From the NCBI GenBank assembly GCA_039566865.1, contig CM076948.1, forward strand, positions 26,597,001 through 26,661,000: a DNA stretch of 64,000 bases, in the 5' to 3' direction. The notes below the pieces were generated by a model. That model was not told the DNA's origin. It ran no database searches and was given only the letters and a program-made list of their open reading frames with translations. Positions 22,101 through 30,300 of this stretch are shown here, in pieces. The number at the start of each line of letters is the position of its first letter. The first letter of the stretch is position 1. Position numbers and translations under genes: made by a program. Source of the DNA: Aurelia coerulea (lineage: Eukaryota; Cnidaria; Scyphozoa; Semaeostomeae; Ulmaridae).

Positions 22101-23817
22101 CAAAAGAGTATATGATTACCCCATAGCCATTGCATGAAGAACATTGAAAAGAAAATGTATACAACATAGACGTAGCAATTACAAAACTGAAGAAAACAAA
22201 GGAAGGTTGCAAAGAAAAGGCACTGGGTGGCTGCATGGCGTGTGACGAAGTTTGAAATGAGCTTAATCTAACCGATCAGTTTTATGGATAAATTGAAATA
22301 GAGTATGTTCCTGCTAATATCGTTAGGGAGGTTCTTATCACCATACAATAAGAGCTGTGTTAAAACCTCATTTGAAAGATTGGTATATCCAAGTGGTCGT
22401 AATAATTAAGAATTCTAGCAAGACCGTATGCTACTGTACATCATGTCAAAGAAATTGCTGACAAAAAGTTCCCAAATCACGTGAAAGAAAATATACATTG
22501 TAGATGAAATCTTAATTATATTTGTATAATGTTATTAAGTATATTACATAGTACATAGCAGTATAAAGCATATTAAGTGCCTAGTAGGATTAGGTATATT
22601 CATAAGCTGTGTCTACCACTCCTTTACTAACAATGTATATCGATTTCTTAGTGAACAGGATTTATTGAATTCGCAGAAGGCTGGTTAAAAAATGAAATTC
22701 CTTGATTTGATTAAATATAAATTATGGACATGTTAGCATGTAAATATAGATCTTGAAATAATAACTTTTTGCTCAATCAGCTCTTAACAGAATTAATGAA
22801 ATATTGCTTTATAATATGTTGGTTAAAACCACGATATCTCCTAACTTAAATGATTAACACTTTCTTTTCTTCAAGTCAACATCATCCAGAGAATAGGGGA
22901 GGGTAGGGGGTACATCTAGTCAGTTGTCAAGTTGGCAAGTGGTCGTGTTTCTCGTGTCGTGTTGGCGCAGTGGTGCTCTGGCACAGTGTTGTAATCCTCT
23001 GACTTTGCCGTCAGAACAGTCAGGCGGAAAGGGTTCGATCCCAGGTAGAGCCCCACCACTTGAGCGTCATGACAGGGAGTCGCAGACTCGATTAGGTCTT
23101 GTCTACTTCTGCGATCCCAGTGCTTGGCACCGGATACATCAGTTAAAACACGAACCGCCCACATTCGTTCGGAGGCATTTGCCTACATGGACGTTGGGAT
23201 GTCTTAAAATTTAGTTACTTTTCTTAAAATGTGCTATGTACGAAACAAATTTCATGAATTCATTACCCTAAGTTAGCTTGTCAGACAAGGGGTACCTAGC
23301 TAGAAAGCTCCTCGGAGTTCTTTCTTGGTATCTTCAAAGAACCTAGTAGCCTTCGTTTAGCATGTTCCATCTGTAAACTACAACACAACTTTCTTGGTTA
23401 GTTTTAACTTTAGGTTAATCCATCTTAAACTTGGGGAGGAGGGCTGGACACTTCAAGGGAATTTTGTTAATTAAGCTAAAGGAACACTTCCTGAGACAAA
23501 TATGGCAATTGTTTCGTTTGTTGCAAAATTGGTACTTTATTGGCTCCAAAAAAATTAGGGTTATCTTTTATGAGTAAGAATATTTCTGGAGATATTTACT
23601 TTATTTTGGTAACAGAGGAGAGCCTCCGGTAATAATGGGATATCACATTTTATAGATGCTTTCACAAAGAAGGCAAAACATTGAAATGATCTTTTTTCTT
23701 GCTTAGGGCTTCCAGTTTGTCTCCGTCACAGTGATCTCCTACGCAGCAGCATTCCTCTTGGCTATTGGATTGGAGTATCCAATCCTGAATTTGGACAAGA
23801 AGATTTTTGCACGCTGA
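1171..23817 (+). CDS. NRF-6-like acyltransferase-3 membrane protein, left copy (exon 1 outside window)
   Basis: Multi-pass membrane protein of the nose-resistant-to-fluoxetine family. Worm relatives act in drug response and lipid or yolk handling; the exact substrate is unknown. Visible exons (2-15): 1171-1328, 2362-2446, 2984-3104, 4729-4964, 5833-6009, 7180-7273, 13360-13449, 14290-14467, 15267-15346, 16713-16841, 17612-17744, 19745-19937, 20448-20590, 23707-23817. All junctions are GT-AG and the phases join without a stop. Exons 2-4 carry the cysteine-rich NRF domain (LDAIGKPGSG, SECHQIADSKYC, GVCMPNICSPSDI). Exon 5 has a membrane segment and an acidic loop. Exons 6-14 carry the acyltransferase-3 domain (NGIRTISMMWVILSHMYAIG, RLTYGAYLLHPM). 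Exon 1 with the signal peptide should lie left of the window. Oddities are a 4.3-kb LINE in intron 7, a duplicated acceptor before exon 9 and a seven-fold repeat of the exon 13 start. No disabling mutation is visible, so it could be functional or the second allele of the right copy. Confidence 0.87.
3152..3508. mobile_element. Fused remnants of two CCGGG-ended inverted-repeat elements
   Basis: The segment begins TACCGGGATAACCC and ends TCACCCGGTA, the terminal style of the TA-target elements in this window. In the right arm the matching region (53,757-54,700) holds two longer elements. About 490 bp between them (right-arm 54,132-54,618) is missing here, with the join near 3,231. This reads as a deletion in the left arm. 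No coding content. Confidence 0.5.
3531..4539. mobile_element. TA-flanked inverted-repeat element (CCGGGTGTCT family)
   Basis: The element runs from CCGGGTGTCTCAAAAAAGTA to the inverted match ending AGACACCCGG, with TA on both sides. TA target duplications and short inverted ends suggest a non-autonomous Tc1/mariner-type element. It is about 1 kb, has no transposase, and lies in intron 4. The right-arm counterpart is 52,340-53,729, enlarged by a nested insertion. Presence in both arms puts the insertion before the arms separated. Confidence 0.6.
6380..6640. repeat. Dispersed repeat fragment in intron 6
   Basis: Shares long matches with the interiors of the repeats at 52,788-53,387, 24,876-25,503 and 63,216-63,654 (for example TTCAAAGCAACTTGCGATTG and CAGTAATTCAAAGCAAACGA). 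The right-arm counterpart (about 49,690-50,515) is interrupted by a fold-back insertion. No ends were defined here. It is probably an old fragment of a non-autonomous transposon. Confidence 0.45.
6744..7160. mobile_element. MITE with ATACACG inverted ends, left copy
   Basis: The ends are near-perfect inverted repeats (ATACACGTTTTTTTATAAG against ATACACGTTTTTTATAAG). The interior is rich in AAGAAACT motifs and has no transposase. The counterpart in the right arm is 49,167-49,590, so it predates the arm split. It ends just 19 bp before exon 7. Confidence 0.6.
7360..7711. mobile_element. Fold-back MITE with long inverted repeats, left copy
   Basis: Two arms of roughly 150 bp are inverted copies around a short loop near 7,535. 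Arms include repeats of AACAGTAACAGTAACTAAAT and the mirrored TTACTGTTACTGTTATTTAG, and ends read AGCAAACA/TGTTTGCT. The structure would form a large hairpin in RNA or single-stranded DNA. The counterpart in the right arm is 48,616-48,967. No protein is encoded. Confidence 0.65.
7813..9339 (+). pseudogene. LINE ORF, 5' part: 2A-like motif plus APE endonuclease
   Basis: The open frame is 508 codons. Residues 19-33 read LLLLCAGDVELNPGP, matching the 2A ribosome-skipping consensus D-(V/I)-E-x-N-P-G-P; the skip would fall between G32 and P33. Then comes an APE-type endonuclease: HWNLNSI near 44, SESML near 75, GVCLYY, a GDLNCRSSQWW block near 191, CIDLIITD and EHCQHQIIYGKLN. Such nucleases nick target DNA for target-primed reverse transcription. 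The frame breaks at SKRRMG, where a related LINE reads NKAHGWDEISIRM. A one-base frame change therefore ends the ORF early, inside the first 165-bp repeat unit. The ATG at 7,813 is preferred because it is 21 bp from the element start and directly precedes the 2A leader. Confidence 0.8.
7885..7911 (+). promoter_or_regulatory. 2A-like ribosome-skipping motif at LINE ORF N terminus
   Basis: Codons 25-33 encode GDVELNPGP, preceded by a leucine-rich stretch (LLLLCA). This matches all conserved positions of the 2A consensus. In several invertebrate APE-type LINEs, N-terminal 2A motifs are known and can separate, or act with, a short signal-like leader. Here the leader is 32 residues with hydrophobic L/I residues. 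Activity is inferred from the motif only. Confidence 0.85.
9224..10543 (+). repeat. Eight-copy 165-bp tandem array inside the LINE
   Basis: Units start at 9,224, 9,389, 9,554, 9,719, 9,884, 10,049, 10,214 and 10,379. They are almost identical: the first has AAAATATG where later units have AAACTATG, and the last has CCCCTTT where others have CCCATTT. The unit is LINE coding sequence linking the endonuclease and the reverse transcriptase. Every unit carries the same one-base frame change, so the lesion preceded amplification. Near-identity indicates recent expansion, or copy-number uncertainty in assembly. Confidence 0.95.
10544..11618 (+). pseudogene. LINE ORF, 3' part: reverse-transcriptase C-terminal remnant and Cys/His motif
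   Basis: The frame GVYPSVWKKANIIPVPRK (start of RT) jumps at about 10,612 straight to NEEVTRMTEHKHLG in another frame. All catalytic RT blocks, including the FADD box, are missing. The thumb-like region follows (LYVRPHLDYGDIIYH). A 2-bp insertion near 10,888 shifts the frame again before AALAV and GAWRG. The last frame ends with CSCGMANEDNEHFLLHC, a Cys/His cluster typical of the C terminus of such LINEs, and stops at 11,618. The 60-61.5 kb LINE keeps the complete RT and shows what was lost. Confidence 0.85.
11986..12042 (+). other. Hairpin in LINE 3' untranslated region
   Basis: GTACCATTCGCAATGGGA (11,986-12,003) pairs with TCCCGTTGCGAATGGTAC (12,025-12,042), an 18-bp stem with one G-T pair and a 21-nt loop. 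It sits 55 bp before the A-rich tail. Conserved 3' hairpins often serve as reverse-transcriptase recognition sites in LINEs; that role is inferred here. Confidence 0.7.
12153..12571. mobile_element. MITE with GTTCACACTGCTCCGTTTTT ends, left copy
   Basis: The two ends are inverted copies (GGCCCCGTTCACACTGCTCC and GGAGCAGTGTGAACGGAGCC). Related TTTTTGT/ACAAAAAC motifs recur throughout. It is about 419 bp with no transposase. The right-arm counterpart is 48,093-48,511. Superfamily not assigned, because no clear target duplication is visible. It directly follows the LINE insertion in the left arm. Confidence 0.65.
12855..13110. repeat. Repeat related to the TTAA-flanked MITE
   Basis: Shares motifs with the element at 17,832-18,145 (CTCAAAATGAAAGTGCT, GTTTACGGTTACGTGATCCAGCCCCTTTAAC). 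The counterpart in the right arm lies near 45,450-45,720. The left terminus is unclear, so I treat it as a degraded relative and not a complete element. Confidence 0.4.
13612..14062. mobile_element. MITE with CAGTAAGAACCCGC ends, left arm only
   Basis: The ends are perfect inverted repeats beginning CAGTAAGAACCCGCAAAATA and continuing a few bases more. The right arm lacks the element: around 44,940-44,985 the flanks run together, apart from a short diverged patch. The CAGTA end resembles Tc1/mariner-type termini, but a TA duplication is not clean. The interior repeats AAGAAACC motifs. It lies in intron 8. Confidence 0.65.
14134..14301 (+). repeat. 84-bp tandem duplication spanning the exon 9 splice acceptor
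   Basis: Two units (14,134-14,217 and 14,218-14,301) are identical copies of intron end, TTTTTTGCAG acceptor and the first 12 bases of exon 9. The right arm has one copy only, so this arose in the left arm. The first acceptor would add 84 bases (28 codons) in the same phase. The insert reads through without a stop, so use of either acceptor keeps the frame. Confidence 0.85.
15428..16025. other. Unclassified 0.6-kb insertion, left arm only
   Basis: The right arm joins the flanking sequences directly near 43,634 (AACAGATTTTACCG), whereas the left arm has about 598 bp between them. A 3-bp TTA at both edges might be a target duplication. There are no inverted ends, no A tail and no convincing protein. 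The interior is richer in G and C than its surroundings. It could be a retroposed fragment. Confidence 0.5.
16195..16620. repeat. Dispersed repeat related to the 35.5-kb TA element, left copy
   Basis: Shares GTTAACTTGAACATAGATA followed by a TTGTTTGTTGAT block with the palindromic element at 35,500-36,094. The counterpart in the right arm is roughly 42,680-43,090. It appears to be an older, diverged member inserted in intron 10. No coding content. Confidence 0.5.
17832..18145. mobile_element. MITE with TTAA target duplication, left copy
   Basis: TTAA flanks both sides (17,828-17,831 and 18,146-18,149). Ends are inverted (AGGGGCTCCGTCGTCAAA against AGGGGCTCAGTCATCAAA). TTAA sites are typical of piggyBac and Kolobok transposons; no transposase is present, so the choice between them is open. 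The counterpart in the right arm is 41,131-41,443. Confidence 0.65.
18890..19073 (+). other. Conserved intronic open frame upstream of exon 13 array, left copy
   Basis: An ATG-initiated frame encodes an aromatic-rich stretch (IVMFGWEIHFRLYEFYGMEQ) and ends at a possible donor GAG-GTAATT just before the exon 13 repeats. The same frame is preserved in the right arm (40,204-40,385), with one replacement (E to K). It could be an alternative exon or chance conservation between near-identical arms. No family recognised. Confidence 0.25.
19095..19831 (+). repeat. Seven-copy 109-bp array duplicating the exon 13 acceptor and exon start, left gene
   Basis: Each unit holds the acceptor (GTCTTTCAG), the first 87 bases of exon 13 (LIAICGWIVAIVLGMTVVYG and following) and a 22-bp linker. 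Unit starts are spaced by 109 bp, with some slightly shorter. Only the last unit continues into the rest of exon 13 and its donor at 19,938. Splicing to an earlier unit would read into linker and shift frame, because 109 is not a multiple of three. Two units show ACATAG where others have ACATGG. The right gene has twelve units. Confidence 0.92.
20021..20196. mobile_element. Short inverted-repeat element (CYGGGTGAGTC family), left copy
   Basis: The ends read CTGGGTGAGTCGG and, inverted, CCGGGTGATTCAG. TA precedes the left end; the right flank is TG here. The counterpart in the right arm (38,536-38,706) has TA on both sides. It belongs to the same terminal style as the other CCGGG elements in the window and lies in intron 13. 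Confidence 0.5.
20626..21830. mobile_element. 1.2-kb fold-back element in intron 14, left copy
   Basis: The outer parts are inverted copies: GAAAGGTCACTGCTCCCTGG near 20,650 and the mirrored CCGAGAAGCAATGACCTGTC near 21,780. A second inverted pair lies around 21,430-21,600, centred near 21,510. The counterpart in the right arm is about 36,900-38,105. No protein is encoded. Exact ends are approximate. Confidence 0.5.
21831..22950. other. Intron 14 stretch without recognised content
   Basis: A+T-rich sequence shared with the right arm (about 35,220-36,880 minus the insertion at 35,500-36,094). No coding potential, tRNA or clear repeat end was found. Confidence 0.4.
22956..23185 (+). repeat. 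tRNA-derived SINE, left copy
   Basis: Contains an A-box match TGGCGCAGTGG (22,963-22,973) and a B-box match GGTTCGATCCC (23,032-23,042), the internal promoter of RNA polymerase III. The A-box to B-box distance is greater than in a normal short-armed tRNA, and the head does not fold as a functional tRNA. A non-tRNA body follows. The counterpart in the right arm is about 34,950-35,180, with boxes at 35,093-35,103 and 35,162-35,172. Confidence 0.7.
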
Positions 23818-23934
23818 AGATTTGTATGAACTCTGGAAGTTCATCGCTTTGGAGATAAGAGGCAAGTTTTGATTTTTTATTCACTGTCAATGACTGTGTT
23901 GGTAGATAGATAGTGCCTTACTGTAGTCAGTATA

Positions 23935-24200
23935 CAATGCCTGCCAAAAGTCCTTGGAACATTTAGGCCATTTCTTGACAATCCGCAGTTCTAACCATAG
24001 CTATTAGGTTTAAACACCCCCTCACCCCCGAAATAATGTTGATTTGCAAGGTTATTGTGCCAGCATTCCATCAGAGTCGCGAATTGTTCTGCCATCCCCA
24101 TTTTATCATCACAGAACGACATTGTTCTGAGGGGTAGAGAGGGAAATCGCAAAAAAAGACAACAATAACAAAGGTGTTCCAAGACTTTTGGCAAGCATTG
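23935..24200. mobile_element. Tc1-like MITE, left copy
   Basis: Inverted ends CAATGCCTGCCAAAAGTCC and CAATGCTTGCCAAAAGTC are flanked by TA. The terminal sequence resembles Tc1-type transposons. It is 266 bp with no transposase, downstream of the left gene. The counterpart in the right arm is 33,964-34,228. Confidence 0.6.
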
Positions 24201-24224
24201 TAGTTCATACAAGCATAGGTTCCA

Positions 24225-24715
24225 GATCTTAAAAATCGGTGTAACGACCGATTTCTTTGAACTGAATGCCTTGAAAGAAACTTTAGTTACTTTGCTATAA
24301 TTCTACCGTTGGACTTTTCAGAAATCTTCAATATGTTTCGAAATTACAGCCTATTTCATATTTCACTCATTTTGAGGCTGTGACGTCATCAAATTTCTAA
24401 TCGTAAACCAGGAGAGTGAAAGATTTGTTCTTGATACCTTATTGTAGACATTTATTAACTATGGTTTTCTTGGGAATCATTCTGTGTATTCTCTAAAAGT
24501 TTTGAAATTACGAAGCTTTTTTTGAACTTTTCTTGAATTTTAAAAAAGAAGAAAAAGCCTCAAATTCTGAAAATATTGAGAATTTGAGAAAAGTCCAACG
24601 GTAGAATTATAGCAAAGTAGAAAAAGTTTCTTTCAAGCCATTTAATTCAAAGAAATAGGTCACAGAATTGTACACCAACAATTTTAAAGAAGGTGAACCC
24701 TTTCTCATACAATAT
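24225..24715. mobile_element. Fold-back repeat of the CATAGG family, left copy
   Basis: Opposed copies of TATAATTCTACCGTTGGAC and its complement lie near 24,297 and 24,593, with matching flanks out to both edges. The same family inserted separately at 49,829-50,354. The counterpart in the right arm is about 33,450-33,945. No coding content. Confidence 0.55.
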
Positions 24716-24875
24716 AGTTGTAAGTACTTAAGATCGTAGAATATTAAAACTCTTTAATTTTAGATATTCCTTACACCCTCGTGTCATTTTAATGAAGTAC
24801 TCTTTGTGACAAAGCTCACTGAACATTTATGATTTTATTAACTTAAATGATTTTGAAATTATCTTTCGTGCGTTA

Positions 24876-25503
24876 GAATGCTTGCTAAAAGTCATGGAGG
24901 GTGTTGCGTTAGCTTATTTTTGCCTTTTTTGGGAAATTCTTCCCCCTGTAGCACTGATCCTGGGTCAATCGTTTTACAGTCATATAATATAAAATTACTT
25001 TTGAGGGAGATCTTCCTTACGTTTATAACTGCCTGCAGAAACGAGGACAGATTTCGTAATACAATAGCTTGAGTTGCTTTTGATTGACACCGCAATTCAA
25101 AGCCATTAGCGATCACATACAAAGGAAATTCTCTCAACCAGTCATTCAAAACAAGTAATGCCGCAAAAGTTTCTCTGAAACCCAGGTAGCTATCTCGCTC
25201 GTTGTGCATTCCAGAAATTGTTTTCAAGAGCAAACATGAGCATCGATCGAAAGAAGAAGGATATATCTACACATCTACCGCGGGCATGTTATTCCTTTGG
25301 TTCAGAAGCTGAGCAGTAAGTGTTTTAATTACACCCAGAAAATAAGAGAATTCAATCGCCTCCCAGTCGGCTTTTGGCCCAAGCAAATTAGATGCTCGAG
25401 ACAGTTGTGTAGATATTTCCTTCTTCTTTCGATCTATGCTCATGTTTACTTTAAAAACAATGTTTGGAACCTGAAGTCTCCAAGGACTTTTTGGCAGGCA
25501 TTG
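24876..25503. mobile_element. Tc1-like fold-back element with nested inverted repeat, left copy
   Basis: The ends match the Tc1-like MITE at 23,935 (CAATGCCTGCCAAAAAGTCC on the right end), with TA flanks. The interior contains opposed copies of CGAAAGAAGAAGGATATATC and its complement, shared with the elements at 52,788-53,387. The counterpart in the right arm is 32,661-33,288. The two families appear nested. Confidence 0.5.
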
Positions 25504-26023
25504 TAATTTGTTGTAATTTCTTTTTTTCTGAAAAGGTTTTAAGCTCTGTGTATACCTTGCGTTTCTCGTGAATATATTTCAACGTGTGTTATGTGAATAT
25601 TTGATTCGGAATTGTAGATTTGTATACGAAGGTATGATTGTTTATTTCCCTTGATATTTGTGAATTTGATTACCATGACATATTAAATTTAAATGTTTTT
25701 GTACTAGGAAAGATATACAGTAATATACTGAGGATTAGGCGAAAATATGCATGCATGCTTGCTGTGAAATATTGTTGTTTGTTTGTCCTTTTTTCTCTTT
25801 TAGGCCTTTCTTGAAATTTTTTTGATATTGTTAGATATGAAGTTATTTAGCGAATGGTTCGTTTACAGAACGCTCTGATGTTTCGAATTGAAGAAACTCT
25901 TAAAGACTCATTGTCACCCAGGGTCCTTTGAGGGCACGCTACGATTTCAGATGGTCTGAAAATCAATTTTGGCCTAAACAGAAACTATGGATCCACAGTG
26001 CAGTGCCTGAAATGATATAGAAC

Positions 26024-26430
26024 CAAGGGCGTTAGGACACGGATATTTTAATTACGTATTTATTTACCTTGTTTTGATCTTCATCTTGTTTTCTTGTCTT
26101 GTTTTCTTCTCTGTTCCGTTTCCTCTTGCTGATGTAAATGCCTCGTGTTATTTAAATATATCTTCTTTGTATTCCTGTGTCTTAGCGCGCCTTCATATAA
26201 GAAAGTTGTTTACACCGCAGTGCCATATTGGCACTGCGGTGTAAACGACTTTCTTATACGAAGGCGCACTAAGACACAGGAATACAAGGAAGATACATTC
26301 AAATAACACGAGGTATTTACATCAGCAAGAGGAAAGAGAACAGACAAGAAAACAAGACAAGAAAACAAGACGAAGATCAAAACAAGGCAAATAAATACGT
26401 AATTAAAATATCCGTGTCCTAACACCCTTG
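26024..26430. mobile_element. Palindromic CAAGGG-ended element at the apex of the left arm
   Basis: The 407-bp element is almost a perfect palindrome with about five bases at the apex (TGCC ATATT GGCA near 26,221-26,232). The ends are CAAGGGCGTTAGGACACGG and the inverted CAAGGGTGTTAGGACACGG. A 7-bp direct repeat ATAGAAC flanks it (26,017-26,023 and 26,431-26,437). The right arm keeps only the outer half (31,942-32,142). The apex of this element is where arm homology stops. Confidence 0.8.
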
Positions 26431-26437
26431 ATAGAAC

Positions 26438-27355
26438 AGTTGAACTAAATTCAAACTTTTCTATCAATTCCAGTACTCAGCGTGGGGATGCATGGTTTTC
26501 GCTTAGGCCAAATTTTATTTTCAAACAGCCTGTCAGCATCTCCACAAAGGAACAATGACAATTTTAAGAAACTCTTAGTACTGGATCAAAGTTCTTGTTT
26601 CTCACGAAGACTGGCTGGAGAATACATTGCTTTGGAATCGATTTATCCTTGCAAAAAAATTCATTTCAGAGATTTTTTGCAGATCACTTGTTATCGTTAC
26701 TATTCCCTAAACGAATCTTTATTTACAAAACTCATGCCCTGAACAATATACGGATTTAAGGCAGAATTTGATCTTCGTTCTATTCTGTTTTGGAGATGGC
26801 CACCCATCTAGCCTCGCGTAAACAAAGCAAAATATTGTTTCTTACACAGTAGATTACGCATCATGCTCAAAACAGTCAAATGAAGCTTATTTTCTCAAAT
26901 TTTAGGACTTCGGTCTTGAAAAATAACCGCGAATTGGCTGATTCATTTTGTTCATCAAGGACGAAACTTTTGTCATAGAGGCCGCACTAACTCTGTTAAA
27001 ATGGGATTAACTGGGTTTGTATTGGTTACCGAAACATTTCTTTATCAGAAATAACAATGTTGTTTCGCTGACTATTAAGTAAAAATTAAGTGGAAATAGC
27101 GATGGATAAGGATTATTAATAATGATAAAATAATGATAATAAACAATTTGTATGACCTTTGCTCCTTTAAGTAACCAAATTGAGCAGAATAATATCATGT
27201 ACTGGTTACAGATTTATAGTTGAGAGGCGTGGATTTGCTATTTTGGCTTATTTTTTTCTTGCTTTCTTTAGCTCAACTGAGATTAAAAAGATGTTTTTTG
27301 TCGCTTGCCATTTTTTTGTTCTGATCTTTACAACACTGTTATCAGCCTAGCATTA
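26438..27355. other. Unique spacer between the left arm and the satellite
   Basis: About 0.9 kb with no mirrored counterpart. Part of it (near 26,500-26,560) resembles the GCTTAGGCC repeat motif also seen near 12,650 and 25,970. An 86-codon open frame at 26,482-26,742 shows no recognisable domain and I do not call it a gene. The rest shows nothing. Confidence 0.5.
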
Positions 27356-30300
27356 ATGCCTATCAATAATACCGATCTTTGGGCAAAAAGTAAGGCTATA
27401 GCCTTTGCTTTTTTGCACAAATAGGCCCATTTCTAGAATGCCGATTTTTTGGCAAAAAGTAAGGCTATAGCCTTTGCTCTTTTGCAAAAATAGGCCCATT
27501 TCGAGAATACTGATTTTTTGGCAAAAAGTAAGGCTATAGCCTTTGCTTTTTTGCAAAAATAGGCCTTTTCGAGAATACCGATTTTGAGGCAAAAAGTAAG
27601 GCTATAGCCTTTGCTATTTTGCAAAAATAGGCCCAACTTTCGAGAATACTGATTTTTTTGCAAAAAGTAAGGCTATAGCCTTTGTTTTTTTGCAAAAATA
27701 GGCCCATTTCGAAAATACCGATTTTTTGGCAAAAATTGGCCCATTTCGAGAATACCGATTTTGGGGCAAAAAGTAAGGCTATAGCCTTTGCTTTTTTGCA
27801 AAAATAGGCCCATTTCTAGAAAGCCAATTTTTTGGCAAAAAGTAAGGCTATAGCCTTTGCTTTTTTGCAAAAATAGGCCCATTTCGAGAATACCGATTTT
27901 TTGGCAAAAAGTAAGGCTACAGCCTTTGCTTTTTTGCAAAAATAGCCCCATTTTGAGAATACTGATTTTTTGGCAAAAAGTCAGGCTATAGCCTTTGCTT
28001 TTTTGCAAAAATAGGCCCATTTCGAGAATACCGATTTTTTGGCAAAAAGTAAGGCTATAGCCTTTGCTTTTTTGCAAAAATAGGCCCATTTCGAGAATAC
28101 TGATTTTTTGGCAAAAAGTAAGGCTACAGCCTTTGCTTTTTTGCAAAAATAATCCCATTTTGAGAATAGCGATTTTAAGGTAAAAAGTAAGGCAAAAAGT
28201 AAGGCTATGGCCTTTGCTTTTTTGCAAAAATAGGCCCATTTCGAGAATACCGATTTTGGGGCAAAAAGGGGGCTATAGCCTTTGCTTTTTTGCAAAAATA
28301 GGCCCATTTCGAGAATACCGATTTTGGGCCAAAAGTAAGGCTATAGCCTTTGCTTTTCTGCAAAAATAGGCCCATTTCGAGAATACCGATTTTGCGGCAA
28401 AAAGTAAGGCTATATCCTTTGCTTTTTTGCAAAAATAGGCCCATTTCGAGAATACAGATTTTTGGCAAAAAGTAAGGCGATAGCCTTTGCTTTTTTGCAA
28501 AAATAAGACCATTTCGAGAATACCGATTTCGGGGCAAAAAGTAAAGCTATATCCTTTGCTTTTTTGCAAAAATGGGCCCATTTCGAGAATACTGATTTTT
28601 TTGGCAAAAAGTAAGACTATATCCTTTTCTTTTTTGTAAAAATAGGCCCATTTCGAGAATACTGATTTTTTGGCAAAAAGTAAGGCTATAGCCTTTGCTT
28701 TTTTGCAAAAATAGGCCCATTTCGAGAATACTGATTTTTTGGCAAAAAGTAAGGCTATAGCCTTTGCTTTTTTGCAAAAATAGGCCTTTTCGAGAATACC
28801 GATTTTGAGGCAAAAAGTAAGGCTATAGCCTTTGCTATTTTGCAAAAATAGGCCCAACTTCGAGAATACTGATTTTTTTTGCAAAAGTAAGGCTATAGCC
28901 TTTGTTTTTTTGCAAAAATAGGCCCATTTCGAAAATACCGATTTTTGGCAATAATTGGCCCATTTCGAGAATACCGATTTTGGGGCAAAAAGTAAGGCCT
29001 TTGCTTTTTTGCAAAAATAGGCCCATTTCTAGAAAGCCAATTTTTTGGCAAAAAGTAAGGCTATAGCCTTTGCTTTTTTGCAAAAATAGGCCCATTTCGA
29101 GAATACCGATTTTTTGGCAAAAAGTAAGGCTATAGCCTTTGCTTTTTTTGCAAAAATAGGCCCATTTCGAGAATACTGATTTTTTGGCAAAAAGTAAGGC
29201 TATAGCCTTTGCTTTTTTGCAAAAATAGGCCCATTTTGAGAATACTGATTTTTTGGCAAAAAGTAAGGCTATAGCCTTTGCTTTTTTGCAAAAATAGGCC
29301 CATTTCGAGAATACCGATTTTTTGGCAAAAAGTAAGGCTATAGCCTTTGCTTTTTTGCAAAAATAGGCCCATTTCGAGAATACTGATTTTTTGGCAAAAA
29401 GTAAGGCTATAGCCTTTGCTTTTTTGCAAAAATAGGCCCATTTCGAGAATAGCGATTTTAAGGTAAAAAGTAAGGCAAAAAGTAAGGCTATGCAAAAAGT
29501 AAGGCTATAGCCTTTGCTTTTTTGCAAAAATAGGCCCATAGCCTTTGCTTTTTTGCAAAAATAGGCCCATTTCGAGAATACTGATTTTTTGGCGCAAAAA
29601 TAATCCCATTTTGAGAATAGCGATTTTAAGGTAAAAAGTAAGGCAAAAAGTAAGGCTATAGCCTTTGAATACCGATGCCGATTTTGGGGCAAAAAGTAAG
29701 GCTATGGCCTTTGCTTTTTTGGGCTACCGATTTTGGGGCAAAAAGGGGGCTATAGCCTTTGCTTTTTTGCAAAAATAGGCCCATTTCGAGAATACCGATT
29801 TTGGGCCAAAAGTAAGGCTATAGCCTGTGCTTTTCTGCAAAAATAGGCCCATTTCGAGAATACCGATTTTGCGGCAAAAAGTAAGGCTATATCCTTTGCT
29901 TTTTTGCAAAAATAGGCCCATTTCGAGAATACTGATTTTTTGGCAAAAAGTAAGGCGATAGCCTTTGCTTTTTTGCAAAAATAAGACCATTTCGAGAATA
30001 CCGATTTCGGGGCAAAAAGTACAGCTATATCCTTTGCTTTTTTGCAAAAATGGGCCCATTTCGAGAATACTGATTTTTTTGGCAAAAAGTAAGGCTATAG
30101 CCTTTGCTTTTTTGCAAAAATAGGCCCATTTCGAGAATACCGATTTTTTGGCAAAAAGTAAGGCTATAGCTTTTGCTTTTTTTGCAAAAATAGGCCCATT
30201 TCGAGAATACTGATTTTTTGGCAAAAAGTAAGGCTATAGCCTTTGCTTTTTTGCAAAAATAGGCCTTTTCGAGAATACCGATTTTGAGGCAAAAAGTAAG

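Noticed and set aside
22963..23042. A possible functional tRNA gene
   Set aside because: A and B boxes are present but the sequence does not fold as a cloverleaf, lacks a clear acceptor stem, and continues into a repeat body; it is better called a SINE.
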